Source of the DNA: G963665495 sp963677785
Lineage (GTDB): Bacteria; Desulfobacterota; Desulfovibrionia; Desulfovibrionales; Desulfovibrionaceae
Assembly: GCA_963677785.2 (NCBI GenBank)
Contig: CAXXDH010000003.1
Coordinates: 372,001 to 436,000 of the forward strand
Direction of reading: 5' to 3'
DNA length: 64,000 bases
Shown here one piece after another: positions 43,304-52,019 of this stretch. Both the position numbers and the translations under genes were made by a program. The notes under the pieces were generated by a model. The model did not search any database. It saw only the letters and a program-made list of their open reading frames with translations, and was not told the DNA's origin. Position 1 is the first letter of the stretch; every line of letters starts with the position of its first letter.

Positions 43304-43804
43304 TCAGACGTCCAGCAACATTTTCCGGGCCAGCCCCAGAAAGCCGTTTTCTACGTCCTGACCGGACTTCGCGCTGGTGCGCAGCACGGTCCACCCCATC
43401 TGGCGGCACAGGTCGATCTCCGCCTCCTTCAGTTCCCACGTATCAGACACGTCATCCTTGTTGACCAACAACATAAAGGGCAGCTCTCCAAAGGAATCAG
43501 CCACCTTTTCCTGAATGCTGAGAGCCTCGACAAACGTCCGGGAACGCGTGCCGTCCGCTACCAGAAGATAGCCTGAAGCACCGCGCAAATAGGTCAGGCG
43601 AATTTTATTGAAATCATCTTCGCCTTCCAGATCCCACAGCATAAGCATGACCTGCTCGCCATCCACGGAGACGATTTTCTTATCGACTTTGACGCCCACT
43701 GTGGTCTGATATTTTTCTGTAAAAAGAGAGTCCACGAACCGTTTGACCAGACTGGTCTTGCCCACGGCAAAGGACCCCAACATGCATATCTTTTTCTGAA
43801 TCAT
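43304..43804 (-). CDS. Rab/Ras-like small GTPase
   Basis: 166 residues, the size of a minimal Ras-superfamily GTPase. G1 GSFAVGKTS (10-18), switch I with T34/T35 (YQTTVGV), G3 WDLEGED (57-63), G4 NKDD (115-118) and G5 SAK (144-146) are all present. In Rab/Ras the switch II motif is WDTAGQE; here the catalytic Gln position is Glu. There is no C-terminal cysteine motif for lipidation, as expected in bacteria. Prokaryotic relatives include MglA and other Ras-like families that set polarity with Roadblock partners. The start overlaps the OmpA-like gene by four bases, implying translational coupling and 1:1 function. Confidence 0.93.
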   Translation of the reverse strand: MIQKKICMLGSFAVGKTSLVKRFVDSLFTEKYQTTVGVKVDKKIVSVDGEQVMLMLWDLEGEDDFNKIRLTYLRGASGYLLVADGTRSRTFVEALSIQEKVADSFGELPFMLLVNKDDVSDTWELKEAEIDLCRQMGWTVLRTSAKSGQDVENGFLGLARKMLLDV

Positions 43805-45960
43805 TGCCTTGATCCGGTGTTACCGTTATCCAAAACGCCCGCAGATTGATTGAGCAGCACAACACGCAAAGACACCCGCCGATCCATTTGCAGCTGCTCC
43901 TCGGACAATCCCTTCATGTCCTTTCTGGGAATGGCGCTCCGCGTTATCAGTAAGGTTGACGAAACCCCCTGCGTGATCAGAAAATCTTTGACCGTTATTG
44001 CCCTCTTTTCCGCCAGCGCCAGGTTGTAGGCGACTTCACCCGTATTATCCGCATGTCCGATCACTTCAAGATGAAATGTCATATCCAAATGCATCAATAG
44101 CCGCTGCAATGCAAGGGCCTGAGTCCCGATACGGCGCAGAATCTTTTCCTGGCGGGCCAGAAGATGCGTCGTATTGAATTTGAACAGCAGCCAGGCGGAC
44201 TCTATCCCCTCAATAAGAGGCTGCAGTTCTTCAAGATCCGAGTCCACAACAGCCGCGTCAAGATAGCGTGTGACCCCCACAATGGACGGAGCAAGCCGCT
44301 CCGCTTTCATGAGCCAGTCATGCGGAGCGCTGCCGCCGGCGCTTAGGATTTCGTCCGCGTACTGCAGCTCCACGCTCTCCGGCGGTTCCAGAACCGCATA
44401 GGCCCGTTTCAGGACAATGGCCGGATCCAGAGACTGAAACGACGCCCAGTGCTGCGCGACCGTTTCTGTTTGCAACCCCGCCTTGTCCAGGAGACTTTCA
44501 GGATCAAGCGCCAGCGGGTCCCGGAACCCGGTAACGAAATATTTCTCTGCGCGTCTGCCCGAGCTGGTGATTTCTATGCCCGGCGTATCGGCCAGAAGCT
44601 GCAAATATTTTTCCCAATGCGGCAACAGCGGATCAGTGTCCTCGGCGATATCCAGGCGCACCCGGTTGATTCCCGGCAACAGCGGGGCAAATTCCTTCGC
44701 CTTATGAATCCAATGAAGTGTTGCGCTGCCCGTGGCGTGCAGCCGGCCATCGTCAGACAGAGCCAGGTGTACCGTTTCAGGCGGACGCAGGGCCTCACGA
44801 ACCCGTTTCAGAACAAACTCCGTACTCAGCGCCTGGTACGGGGCGAATTCGAAACGAATCCCGGAAAAATGTTTTTTGGCGCCTGCGAGCACCTCTTGGG
44901 GCGAGCGTGCCAAGGGATCGCGCAACCCTTTGAAAGTTCTTCGGCTTTCGTCGGAATCGAGCAAAACGTACCCCGGCTCTTGGGCAAAGCGTTCCTCCAA
45001 CGCGTTCCATGCCAGTTGGTCGCGTACGGCAAATCCCGCCCAAACAAGCAAAGCAGCAAACAGGACCAGCAGCAACACCCTGAAATAAGGAAAACTTTTG
45101 TGTTGTTGTTCGCGATAGCGGGTCAGCAAGCAATCTTCAAGATGGTGGCGGACAACCTCAAACGGCGCGGCATCTCCTGAGAAAACGGCAAGCTCCGAGC
45201 CTTTTTCCAGCACGATGGCATCCAGGGCGTCCCGAAAGAGATACTGCAGCTCCTCGGGCGGCTCCCCGCGTACCACCGCGGCCAGATAGGCGGAAGCTCC
45301 GCGTTCGACCACTATGGTCAATTCGCCGATCCGCAGCGTATCCAGGGAGTCGCCGGCGTCGGGATCAAAGGAATCCCTTACAAAGTCCTGTATGGCTGTA
45401 AACATGCCGGAGACCATGTCCGCATCCTGGTAGGTGACGTCTTCCGCCACCGCATGCTGCAGCAACAGTCCCGTATCCGCATGTATCAAAAATACCTGCT
45501 CCACCCGGTACACCAGGCTGTGCAGCAAAACGATTTCCGCAAAGGACTTTCCCGTACGCAGAGCCAGCAGCCGCCATTTCAATCCTTGCAATGAAAAACT
45601 GTGTTCAAGCGCGTGGTTGAAGGACTGGACCATGGAGCGGATGGCCTCGGCAATGGCTTTGCGAATCGCAGGGCCCATGACGGGGAACAAGGCGCGGGAA
45701 AGTTTATGGGGATCGCGTTCGACGGATGAGTGAAGAATTTCCTCCACTGTGGGCATCAAGGCGGAGACGAGCTTTTTGTCTTTGCCCGCACGCAATGCAA
45801 TAGCTTCGGGCAGACTCCGGCTTACGTCCCTGGCCAGCAGCGAGGCATCATCAAGCCGGCCGGAGAGCTGCTCAATCTGTTCGATTTCCTGTTTAATCAG
45901 GAGGTTGCGCAGACGATCCAATTCATGCGCGGAAGCGTCCGGAGACCGGTCATCGTCCAT
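43801..45960 (-). CDS. One-TM protein: cytoplasmic Roadblock-like region, tandem periplasmic repeats, OmpA-like domain
   Basis: 719 residues from ATG 45960; TTG at 45972 is in frame but neither start has a clear Shine-Dalgarno, suggesting coupling to the preceding gene. An N-terminal helical half (1-145) is followed by a region (about 146-255) patterned like Roadblock/LC7 domains: VEQVFLIHADTGLLLQHA, a helix DADMVSGMFTAIQDFV, and IGELTIVVERGASAYLAAVV. TM about 293-311. Outside are two homologous ~110-residue units (about 329-436 and 460-569), each with G(L/F)RDPLA and a later LKR...LxPPE block. The C-terminal OmpA-like domain (about 590-705) has IGHADNTGEVAYNLALAEKRA, the peptidoglycan-binding pattern. 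A wall-anchored platform for the GTPase is the natural reading. Confidence 0.8.
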   Translation of the reverse strand: MDDDRSPDASAHELDRLRNLLIKQEIEQIEQLSGRLDDASLLARDVSRSLPEAIALRAGKDKKLVSALMPTVEEILHSSVERDPHKLSRALFPVMGPAIRKAIAEAIRSMVQSFNHALEHSFSLQGLKWRLLALRTGKSFAEIVLLHSLVYRVEQVFLIHADTGLLLQHAVAEDVTYQDADMVSGMFTAIQDFVRDSFDPDAGDSLDTLRIGELTIVVERGASAYLAAVVRGEPPEELQYLFRDALDAIVLEKGSELAVFSGDAAPFEVVRHHLEDCLLTRYREQQHKSFPYFRVLLLVLFAALLVWAGFAVRDQLAWNALEERFAQEPGYVLLDSDESRRTFKGLRDPLARSPQEVLAGAKKHFSGIRFEFAPYQALSTEFVLKRVREALRPPETVHLALSDDGRLHATGSATLHWIHKAKEFAPLLPGINRVRLDIAEDTDPLLPHWEKYLQLLADTPGIEITSSGRRAEKYFVTGFRDPLALDPESLLDKAGLQTETVAQHWASFQSLDPAIVLKRAYAVLEPPESVELQYADEILSAGGSAPHDWLMKAERLAPSIVGVTRYLDAAVVDSDLEELQPLIEGIESAWLLFKFNTTHLLARQEKILRRIGTQALALQRLLMHLDMTFHLEVIGHADNTGEVAYNLALAEKRAITVKDFLITQGVSSTLLITRSAIPRKDMKGLSEEQLQMDRRVSLRVVLLNQSAGVLDNGNTGSRQ

Positions 45961-45968
45961 GACGCTGA

Positions 45969-46580
45969 TCAATCAAACTTTGAAAAAAGCGAATCGCTAA
46001 GCTCATTATTTAAACGCAAGGCCACGTCTGTCAGCATAGAAGAAAGCACGCCGCGCTCCACCATGTCATGACGAATTCCCGAAGCGGTCTTCCTGAGGGC
46101 TGTTTGCGCTTCGTCATGTTTTGTCCGGATGTCGTCGCTGAGACTCTTGGCCTGGTCCAGAAGCTGCTGGCGCAACTCTCTGGCCTGCTTTTCCTGGCTA
46201 TTGTCGAGTTGTTGAATTTTTTTGTCCAAAGCCGCTGCCGAACTCTTCAAGTCCGTTGCGATTTCGGCGAGGGCATTGCCCCGTTCCCGCTGCTCGTTTT
46301 CAAGACGCTCAAAAAGGGACTGCAGTTCGCCCTTAACATACGTTTCAAAAGAATCCAGGCGGCTCTTGAATTCCGCTTTGGCCTCGTAAATTTCCTGAGA
46401 AAAGTGCTCGTTCATCTGGGAGAGTTTCTTGTCCAGATTTTTCATCTGCGCACCAAAAAGCAAATCGCGGATCTTGTCCATATTGGCCGTATCCGGCTCC
46501 ATCACTTCCGGTGGCGACATCGGCTGGCGGGGCGATTCCGATTCCTGGGGCAGGCCGTCATTGTTGGCGTCTTGATTCAT
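45969..46580 (-). CDS. Coiled-coil protein of the GTPase-OmpA operon
   Basis: 203 residues from ATG 46580, behind GGAGGA; an in-frame extension to 46619 is not needed. A short acidic, proline-containing N-terminus is followed by one long coiled coil (about 45-165; KNLDKKLSQMNEHFSQEIYE, then KKIQQLDNSQEKQARELRQQ) and a compact tail (GIRHDMVERGVLSSMLTDVA). No signal peptide or membrane segment. Its stop lies eight bases before the ATG of the OmpA-like gene, so it is the first gene of the operon. It could be the GTPase effector or a scaffold; no family recognised. Confidence 0.8.
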   Translation of the reverse strand: MNQDANNDGLPQESESPRQPMSPPEVMEPDTANMDKIRDLLFGAQMKNLDKKLSQMNEHFSQEIYEAKAEFKSRLDSFETYVKGELQSLFERLENEQRERGNALAEIATDLKSSAAALDKKIQQLDNSQEKQARELRQQLLDQAKSLSDDIRTKHDEAQTALRKTASGIRHDMVERGVLSSMLTDVALRLNNELSDSLFSKFD

Positions 46581-47280
46581 GGTGTCCTCCATAGGCTGTG
46601 CAATACGCTTGCGGGTCAAGGAACTTGCACCCTAATCAATAACAAAACTATCGATTTTTTCAAACAGCAAAGGTCCCTCCCCTTGCGCAAGTTCCACCCT
46701 CTTTAATTTGTAATTAAACTAACCCGCACGGATTTTTCCTGCAACCATCGAATCTATAGTATAAATAGTATATAATAATTCATAAAAAATAGTCTACTCA
46801 ATAAATATCCTATTCCGATTCATTAAGTTTACCCCCTGAATGGTGCCTCTATAAAAGGACTAACCAAACACCAGCTTGAAACTGCTGTTTTTTTGGAACT
46901 GCGGATTGAAAGTCCAGCACACCTCGGAAGACTCCGCAGCACAGCCGTTTTTATGTCGGAATTTTTATTCGACGACATTCCCAAGAAACTTTAGGTTTTA
47001 TTGTTAAGCCACCTTAAGCAGCAAAGGGCTTTTCTTGAGGCTTTTTCCGACAAACTTCTCTTTTTTCTTTGCAATCCCCTTCAATAATTCTTTCCCAAGC
47101 CCATTTCGTTCTTTGGGAACCGACTAAAAACCGCCCTTTCCTCTTATAATATTAAGATAGAGTAAAGATTAGAACTAAAATCTAAAAATTACTCTTTACA
47201 ATAAATAATACTATTTAACCATTCCTTAATGGATGTTTCGCCTTTGTCCACACGTATATATATAAAAAACCGGAGGCGTC
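46581..47280. other. AT-rich intergenic region upstream of the flagellar operon
   Basis: 700 bp between divergent operons. AT-rich, with no supported gene. It contains an inverted repeat GTAAAGA (47162-47168) / TCTTTAC (47193-47199), about 80-120 bp upstream of the zinc-finger gene, possibly a regulator site. No match to sigma-28 or sigma-54 consensus with correct spacing was found. Confidence 0.5.
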
Positions 47281-47526
47281 ATGCGAACCACAGAGAACGA
47301 CTACATAATTGATACGGGAACAAAATTGTGGGGAGGAGACATGCATGAAGGACTCTGTATGAGCTCGCTGCTTTGTCCTGGGCATAATACTATCGCAGCA
47401 TATATCGATAAAAAATTGCCTGCCAAAGTAAGAGCCATTGTAGAATCGCATATGTCATCCTGCAAAGAATGCCGTACAGAAATTTTTGAACTGAGAAAAA
47501 TCTTGAAGTCTCTTGAAGAGGATTAG
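47281..47526 (+). CDS. Small zinc-finger (anti-sigma-like, zf-HC2) protein
   Basis: 81 residues from ATG 47281 (CCGGAGGC upstream); ATG 47341 with GGGAGGAG is an equally good start giving 61 residues. The core CPGHNTIAAYIDKKLP and VESHMSSCKECRTEI is the H-x3-C-x2-C zinc-finger of zf-HC2/ZAS anti-sigma factors. It lacks the membrane segment and periplasmic domain usual in anti-sigma factors, so it would be a soluble zinc-binding regulator. It lies 12 bp before flgD, so it may tune late flagellar transcription (inference). Confidence 0.75.
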   Translation: MRTTENDYIIDTGTKLWGGDMHEGLCMSSLLCPGHNTIAAYIDKKLPAKVRAIVESHMSSCKECRTEIFELRKILKSLEED

Positions 47527-47538
47527 AAGGAGAGAGTT

Positions 47539-48237
47539 ATGTACATCGATGCAACAACATATACCAATTCAGCTTACTCTTCCTCTGAAAATGAAGAATC
47601 CTCCAGCGAAATCAGTGCAGAGGATTTTCTGGAACTTCTCGTCGCGCAGCTCGAAAACCAGGATCCGTTGAATCCCACTGATGATGCTGAAATGCTGGCG
47701 GAATTGGCACAAATGTACACTCTCGAAGAAATGTCCACCATGAATGACAATCTGGAGACCATGACTTCGCAGTTGAACTTGGTTCTGGTCAACAGTGCCG
47801 TCAGCTTCATCGGACAGGAAGTCATTGCCGAAGGCGACACGATCACGGTCAGCGACGGCAGCATCAGCGAAGTGACCTACGAACTCGCAGAGGATGCGGT
47901 TTCAGGTGAAGTCTCCATCTATGATGAGGACAGCAATATCGTCCAGACCGTGGACCTGACCGAACTGGATGGCGAAGAATCGTACACCTTCCAGTGGGAC
48001 GGCTACAATGATGACGGCGAATACGTTGATGACGGGACCTACACGGTTTCTTTCACCTGCTACGACGCAGACGGCGATGTGGTCTCCGTAGATACGCTCG
48101 CCACCGGCATTGTCACCGGCATTACCACGGAAGACGGAAGCACGGTTTTCGAACTCGAAGACGGAAGGCTTGTGTCGATGACCGATGTCATCAAAGTACA
48201 GAGCCCATCCGACGATGATTCCGGCGATGAAACCTAA
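47539..48237 (+). CDS. flgD: Flagellar hook-capping protein FlgD
   Basis: 232 residues, AAGGAGAG before ATG. The N-terminal FlgD signature is SAEDFLELLVAQLENQDPLNP-type (about 30-50), with DDAEMLAELAQMYTLEEMSTM next. The C-terminal part is the FlgD Ig/tudor-like domain (DGEESYTFQWDGYNDDGEYVDDGTYTVSF). It caps the growing hook and is shed later. The protein is very acidic. Head of flgD-flgE-flgK-flgL-fliD. Confidence 0.95.
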   Translation: MYIDATTYTNSAYSSSENEESSSEISAEDFLELLVAQLENQDPLNPTDDAEMLAELAQMYTLEEMSTMNDNLETMTSQLNLVLVNSAVSFIGQEVIAEGDTITVSDGSISEVTYELAEDAVSGEVSIYDEDSNIVQTVDLTELDGEESYTFQWDGYNDDGEYVDDGTYTVSFTCYDADGDVVSVDTLATGIVTGITTEDGSTVFELEDGRLVSMTDVIKVQSPSDDDSGDET

Positions 48238-48270
48238 CAGAATGAGAATAGTTTCCAGGAGGCATAGCAC

Positions 48271-49866
48271 ATGTCTACATTAACAAGCGCAATGTGGTCC
48301 GGAGTCAGCGGCCTTACCGCCCACAGCCAGGGTATCACCGTTGTCGGCAACAACCTGGCCAATACGAGCACCACCGGGTACAAATCCGCATCCACTACCT
48401 TTGAAGATGTCTTCTACTCTTCTGTGGGCACGGCCAACGGCATTTCCCAGGTGGGCAACGGTGTCGCCGTATCCAGCATCTACCAGGATTTCTCCTCGGG
48501 TTCGTTTCAAACGTCCACATCCTCAACAGATCTGGCCATCGATGGTGAAGGCTTCTTCATGGTCAGCGACCCGAACACCACCGAAGTATACTATACGCGT
48601 TCGGGCAACTTTTCCTTTGACGAAAACGGCTACCTGGTCAACGCGGCCGGCTACCGCGTCCAGGGCTGGGATATCGGTGAGGAAACCGACAGCGGACGCG
48701 TAACCACCTCCGGAGCGCTGGGCGACCTGGTTCTCGACAGCTATCAGTGCTCGCCGTCGGCAACCACCCTTGTCACGGCGTTGACCAACCTGGATAACAC
48801 CGCGGAAGGCCAGGCCACCAACGAAGACAATCCCTTCTTCGCCATGGCGGACGAATGGGACGGCTCGGCTGAAACAGCCCTGAGCGATTCGGATTACACC
48901 TACCAGACCACCATCACCGTCTACGACGAGGCGGGCACCAGCCATACCGTGACCATCTATTACGATCCGGTCGACGAAAGCAGCGTCACCAGCGGTTCCA
49001 GCGGCGAAACCTACTGGGAATTCATCGTCACCTGCGATGCATCCGAAGACGGCCGTACCATCAACGGACAATCCCTTGCCGGCACCTCCAATGCGGGACT
49101 GCTGATGACGGGAACCCTGACGTTCAACTCGTCCGGCGAACTGACGGGAATGAGCGCCTACACGCTGTCTTCCAGCGCCTCGGGCGACCTGAGCGATTTG
49201 TCCAACTGGACGCTGGCGGACGTGGACGAAGACGGCTATCCGATCTGCACCGCGAACTTCACCGGATCCTCCAACGCGAGCACCACGGACTCGGAAAACG
49301 CTCTGAACATAGGCATCAACATGGGCATCAGCAGCAATTCCGACGACGAAACATACCCCTGGAACTCCATGGGCACCACCGCCGCCAACGTGGGAACGAA
49401 CACTGACAATCTGGTCAACTTCACGGATCCGCTGATAGACGTCAACGCGACCACCTCCTACGACTCCTCGTCATCCACCATAAGTACGAGCCAGGACGGC
49501 TATGCGGCCGGATTTCTGGAAGATCTGGAAATCAACGAAAACGGCGTGGTCACAGGCAACTTCTCCAACGGCCAGACCATTGACCTGTTCGTCATCGGCC
49601 TGGCCACCTTTGTCAATGAGAACGGCCTGCACCAGGAAGGCGCCAACCTCTACTCCCAAACGGAAGAGTCCGGCCTGGCCACCACGGGTATCGCGGGTAC
49701 CACCAACCTCGGATCCATCGAATCCTATACCCTGGAAGCTTCCAACGTGGACCTTTCCACGGAGATGGTCGAACTGATCTCGCTCCAGCGCGGATATCAG
49801 TCCAACTCCAAGGTCATCACCACGGTTGATACGTTGCTCTCCGAAGCACTCAATCTGAAGCGCTAA
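48271..49866 (+). CDS. flgE: Flagellar hook protein FlgE
   Basis: 531 residues, larger than enteric FlgE (~400). The N-terminal rod/hook motif SGLTAHSQGITVVGNNLANT-type and GYKSAST are present, and the C-terminal D0 helix (STEMVELISLQRGYQSNSKVITTVDTLLSEALNLKR). The middle is a large Thr/Ser/Asp-rich variable region forming the outer hook domains. GGAGG precedes ATG 48271. Confidence 0.95.
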   Translation: MSTLTSAMWSGVSGLTAHSQGITVVGNNLANTSTTGYKSASTTFEDVFYSSVGTANGISQVGNGVAVSSIYQDFSSGSFQTSTSSTDLAIDGEGFFMVSDPNTTEVYYTRSGNFSFDENGYLVNAAGYRVQGWDIGEETDSGRVTTSGALGDLVLDSYQCSPSATTLVTALTNLDNTAEGQATNEDNPFFAMADEWDGSAETALSDSDYTYQTTITVYDEAGTSHTVTIYYDPVDESSVTSGSSGETYWEFIVTCDASEDGRTINGQSLAGTSNAGLLMTGTLTFNSSGELTGMSAYTLSSSASGDLSDLSNWTLADVDEDGYPICTANFTGSSNASTTDSENALNIGINMGISSNSDDETYPWNSMGTTAANVGTNTDNLVNFTDPLIDVNATTSYDSSSSTISTSQDGYAAGFLEDLEINENGVVTGNFSNGQTIDLFVIGLATFVNENGLHQEGANLYSQTEESGLATTGIAGTTNLGSIESYTLEASNVDLSTEMVELISLQRGYQSNSKVITTVDTLLSEALNLKR

Positions 49867-49889
49867 CCTGAGCAGTAGAGGATAGGGTC

Positions 49890-52007
49890 ATGACACTGAG
49901 CAGTCTCTTAAGCATCGGCAGCAGTTCTCTGATGAACGCGCAGACCGGTATCTCCGTCACCGGCGAAAATATCGCCAACGCAGATACCGAAGGATACAGC
50001 CGCCAGACTGTCAATTACTCGACCAATTCATACGTAAGTATCTATGGCGAGTCGATTGGTACGGGCGCCAGTGTCGAATCCATCACGCGCAACTACGATT
50101 ACTTCATAGAGGCGCAGTACCTCTCCTATTACACGCAGAGCACGTATTATGAAACCATGTCGGAAACACTGTCCACGGTGGAAACCCTGTTTACCGAAAG
50201 TGACGATTACGGGATTTCCACCGCACTGGACGATTTCATCGCCACTTTCAGCGCATTGAGCGAAGCCGCGGACGATGAGGCGACGCGACAGGAAGTCATC
50301 GACTATGCCGAAACGTTCATAGATACGCTGCAAACCTTGGCCGAAGGCCTGGAAAGCCAGATCACCGCTCTCAACGAGTCCATAGAAGACGATGTGGATA
50401 CTGCCAACCAGCTCATGCAGGACCTGGCGGCTTTGAATGATGATCTGGCCGGCGATGCGGACAATGCCGAACTTCTGGACGAACGTGATTCCAAAATCCG
50501 CGAGTTTTCCGCTCTGCTGGATATCGAAGTTGATTACGGCGACAACAGCAGCGTCACCATCCGCACCACCTCGGGCCAGACCCTGGTGGACGAAGACGTG
50601 GCCTACAGAATCGGCCTGGAAAGCGCTCAGGCTTCCGCGGATCTCACCACGGATTCCAGCTTTGACGGCTCGATCTACTTCGATGGCGAAAGCTCGCAGG
50701 AAATCACCATCAAATTCGTCACGGAAGGCGCTGCGGACGGCACCTCCAACGCCGCCACCTTCCAGGTGTCCCTGGACGGCGGCGAAACCTGGGTGACCGA
50801 CGACAACGGCGAAATCGCCAACTATACGGCCGGCGGTTATGAAGACGCGGTGGAAATCGAAGGCGTATCCATCTGGTTCGGCGCCTCCGACGACGCCTAC
50901 TCGGAAGCAACCACGGACATCTCCGTGGGCGATGAATTCGATGTCGTCGCGAAGACCGGCCTCTACTGGTACAGCACGACTTCGGGCAAAGAAAACATCA
51001 CGCCTCTGGAAAATTCCGATTCGGGCGACGACAGTCGCCTTTCCGGCGGCACCATCGCCTCCCAGCTGACCACGCGGGATTATCAGGTAACCTCCTATTT
51101 GGAAGAGCTCGACGCCATTGTCGAAGAGCTGATCTGGGAAGTGAACTACCAGCACAGCCAGGGCACGGGCCTGACCCACTATTCCTACACGGCTTCCACC
51201 AACTCGGTGGAAAACGCGTCAAGCGCCCTGGGAGACTCCAGCCTGGCCTACGCCGACTATCTCACTGAAGGCAGCTTCTCCCTCGCTTTTTACGATTCCA
51301 CAGTCACCGACTCGTCGGGCGCGTCCACCACTTCGCTGGGCGTCTACGAAATCGACTTCAGTTCCATCGTGCCTCCGGGGACGTCGACCTTCGACCCTTC
51401 GGAACATTCGCTCGAAGATGTGGCCACGGCCATCAACGACAGCTGCGACGGTTTGATCACGGCCACCGTGGTGGACGGACAACTTATTCTGGACGCCGCC
51501 GACGGCGTGGAATTCGAATTCAGCGACGACACCACCGGCATCCTGGCGGCCATGGGCATCAACACATTTTTCGAAGGCAGCGGCACTGACGATATCGCTG
51601 TGGATTCGCGGGTCAGCTCCGACACCAACCGAATCAATGCCGGGCAAGTGGACTCAACCGGCATATCCACATCCGGAGACAACACCAACGCCAACGCCTT
51701 GATCGACGCGCTGAACGCCGACGTGACCATCAACACGGTTCATTCCACCGCCAGCCAGTCCATTGCAGAGCACCTGCACAGCCTGGTGGCCACCGTGGGA
51801 CTGGATACGGACTCAGCTTCAAGAAACTACACCTACACCACCACTCTGGCGGAATCTCTCGAAGAGGAACAGGAATCCGTTTCGGGGGTGAGCCTGGATG
51901 AAGAATTGACAAATTTGACAAAATACCAGCAGGCCTATCAAGCCGCCGCCCAACTTATCACAACTGCCCAGGAACTGTTCGACATCGTTTTGGCCCTTAA
52001 GGATTAA
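49890..52007 (+). CDS. flgK: Flagellar hook-associated protein 1 FlgK
   Basis: 705 residues (enteric FlgK ~550). N-terminal D0/D1 (SLMNAQTGISVTGENIANADTEGYSRQ) and C-terminal helix (DEELTNLTKYQQAYQAAAQLITTAQELFDIVLALKD) are canonical and build the hook-filament junction. The extra length is in the middle: residues ~258-365 form a domain with TFQVSLDGGETWVTD and SVGDEFDVVAK that also occurs in FlgL. Acidic, almost no Lys-rich stretches. Confidence 0.95.
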   Translation: MTLSSLLSIGSSSLMNAQTGISVTGENIANADTEGYSRQTVNYSTNSYVSIYGESIGTGASVESITRNYDYFIEAQYLSYYTQSTYYETMSETLSTVETLFTESDDYGISTALDDFIATFSALSEAADDEATRQEVIDYAETFIDTLQTLAEGLESQITALNESIEDDVDTANQLMQDLAALNDDLAGDADNAELLDERDSKIREFSALLDIEVDYGDNSSVTIRTTSGQTLVDEDVAYRIGLESAQASADLTTDSSFDGSIYFDGESSQEITIKFVTEGAADGTSNAATFQVSLDGGETWVTDDNGEIANYTAGGYEDAVEIEGVSIWFGASDDAYSEATTDISVGDEFDVVAKTGLYWYSTTSGKENITPLENSDSGDDSRLSGGTIASQLTTRDYQVTSYLEELDAIVEELIWEVNYQHSQGTGLTHYSYTASTNSVENASSALGDSSLAYADYLTEGSFSLAFYDSTVTDSSGASTTSLGVYEIDFSSIVPPGTSTFDPSEHSLEDVATAINDSCDGLITATVVDGQLILDAADGVEFEFSDDTTGILAAMGINTFFEGSGTDDIAVDSRVSSDTNRINAGQVDSTGISTSGDNTNANALIDALNADVTINTVHSTASQSIAEHLHSLVATVGLDTDSASRNYTYTTTLAESLEEEQESVSGVSLDEELTNLTKYQQAYQAAAQLITTAQELFDIVLALKD

Positions 52008-52019
52008 GCGAGGTGCGTT

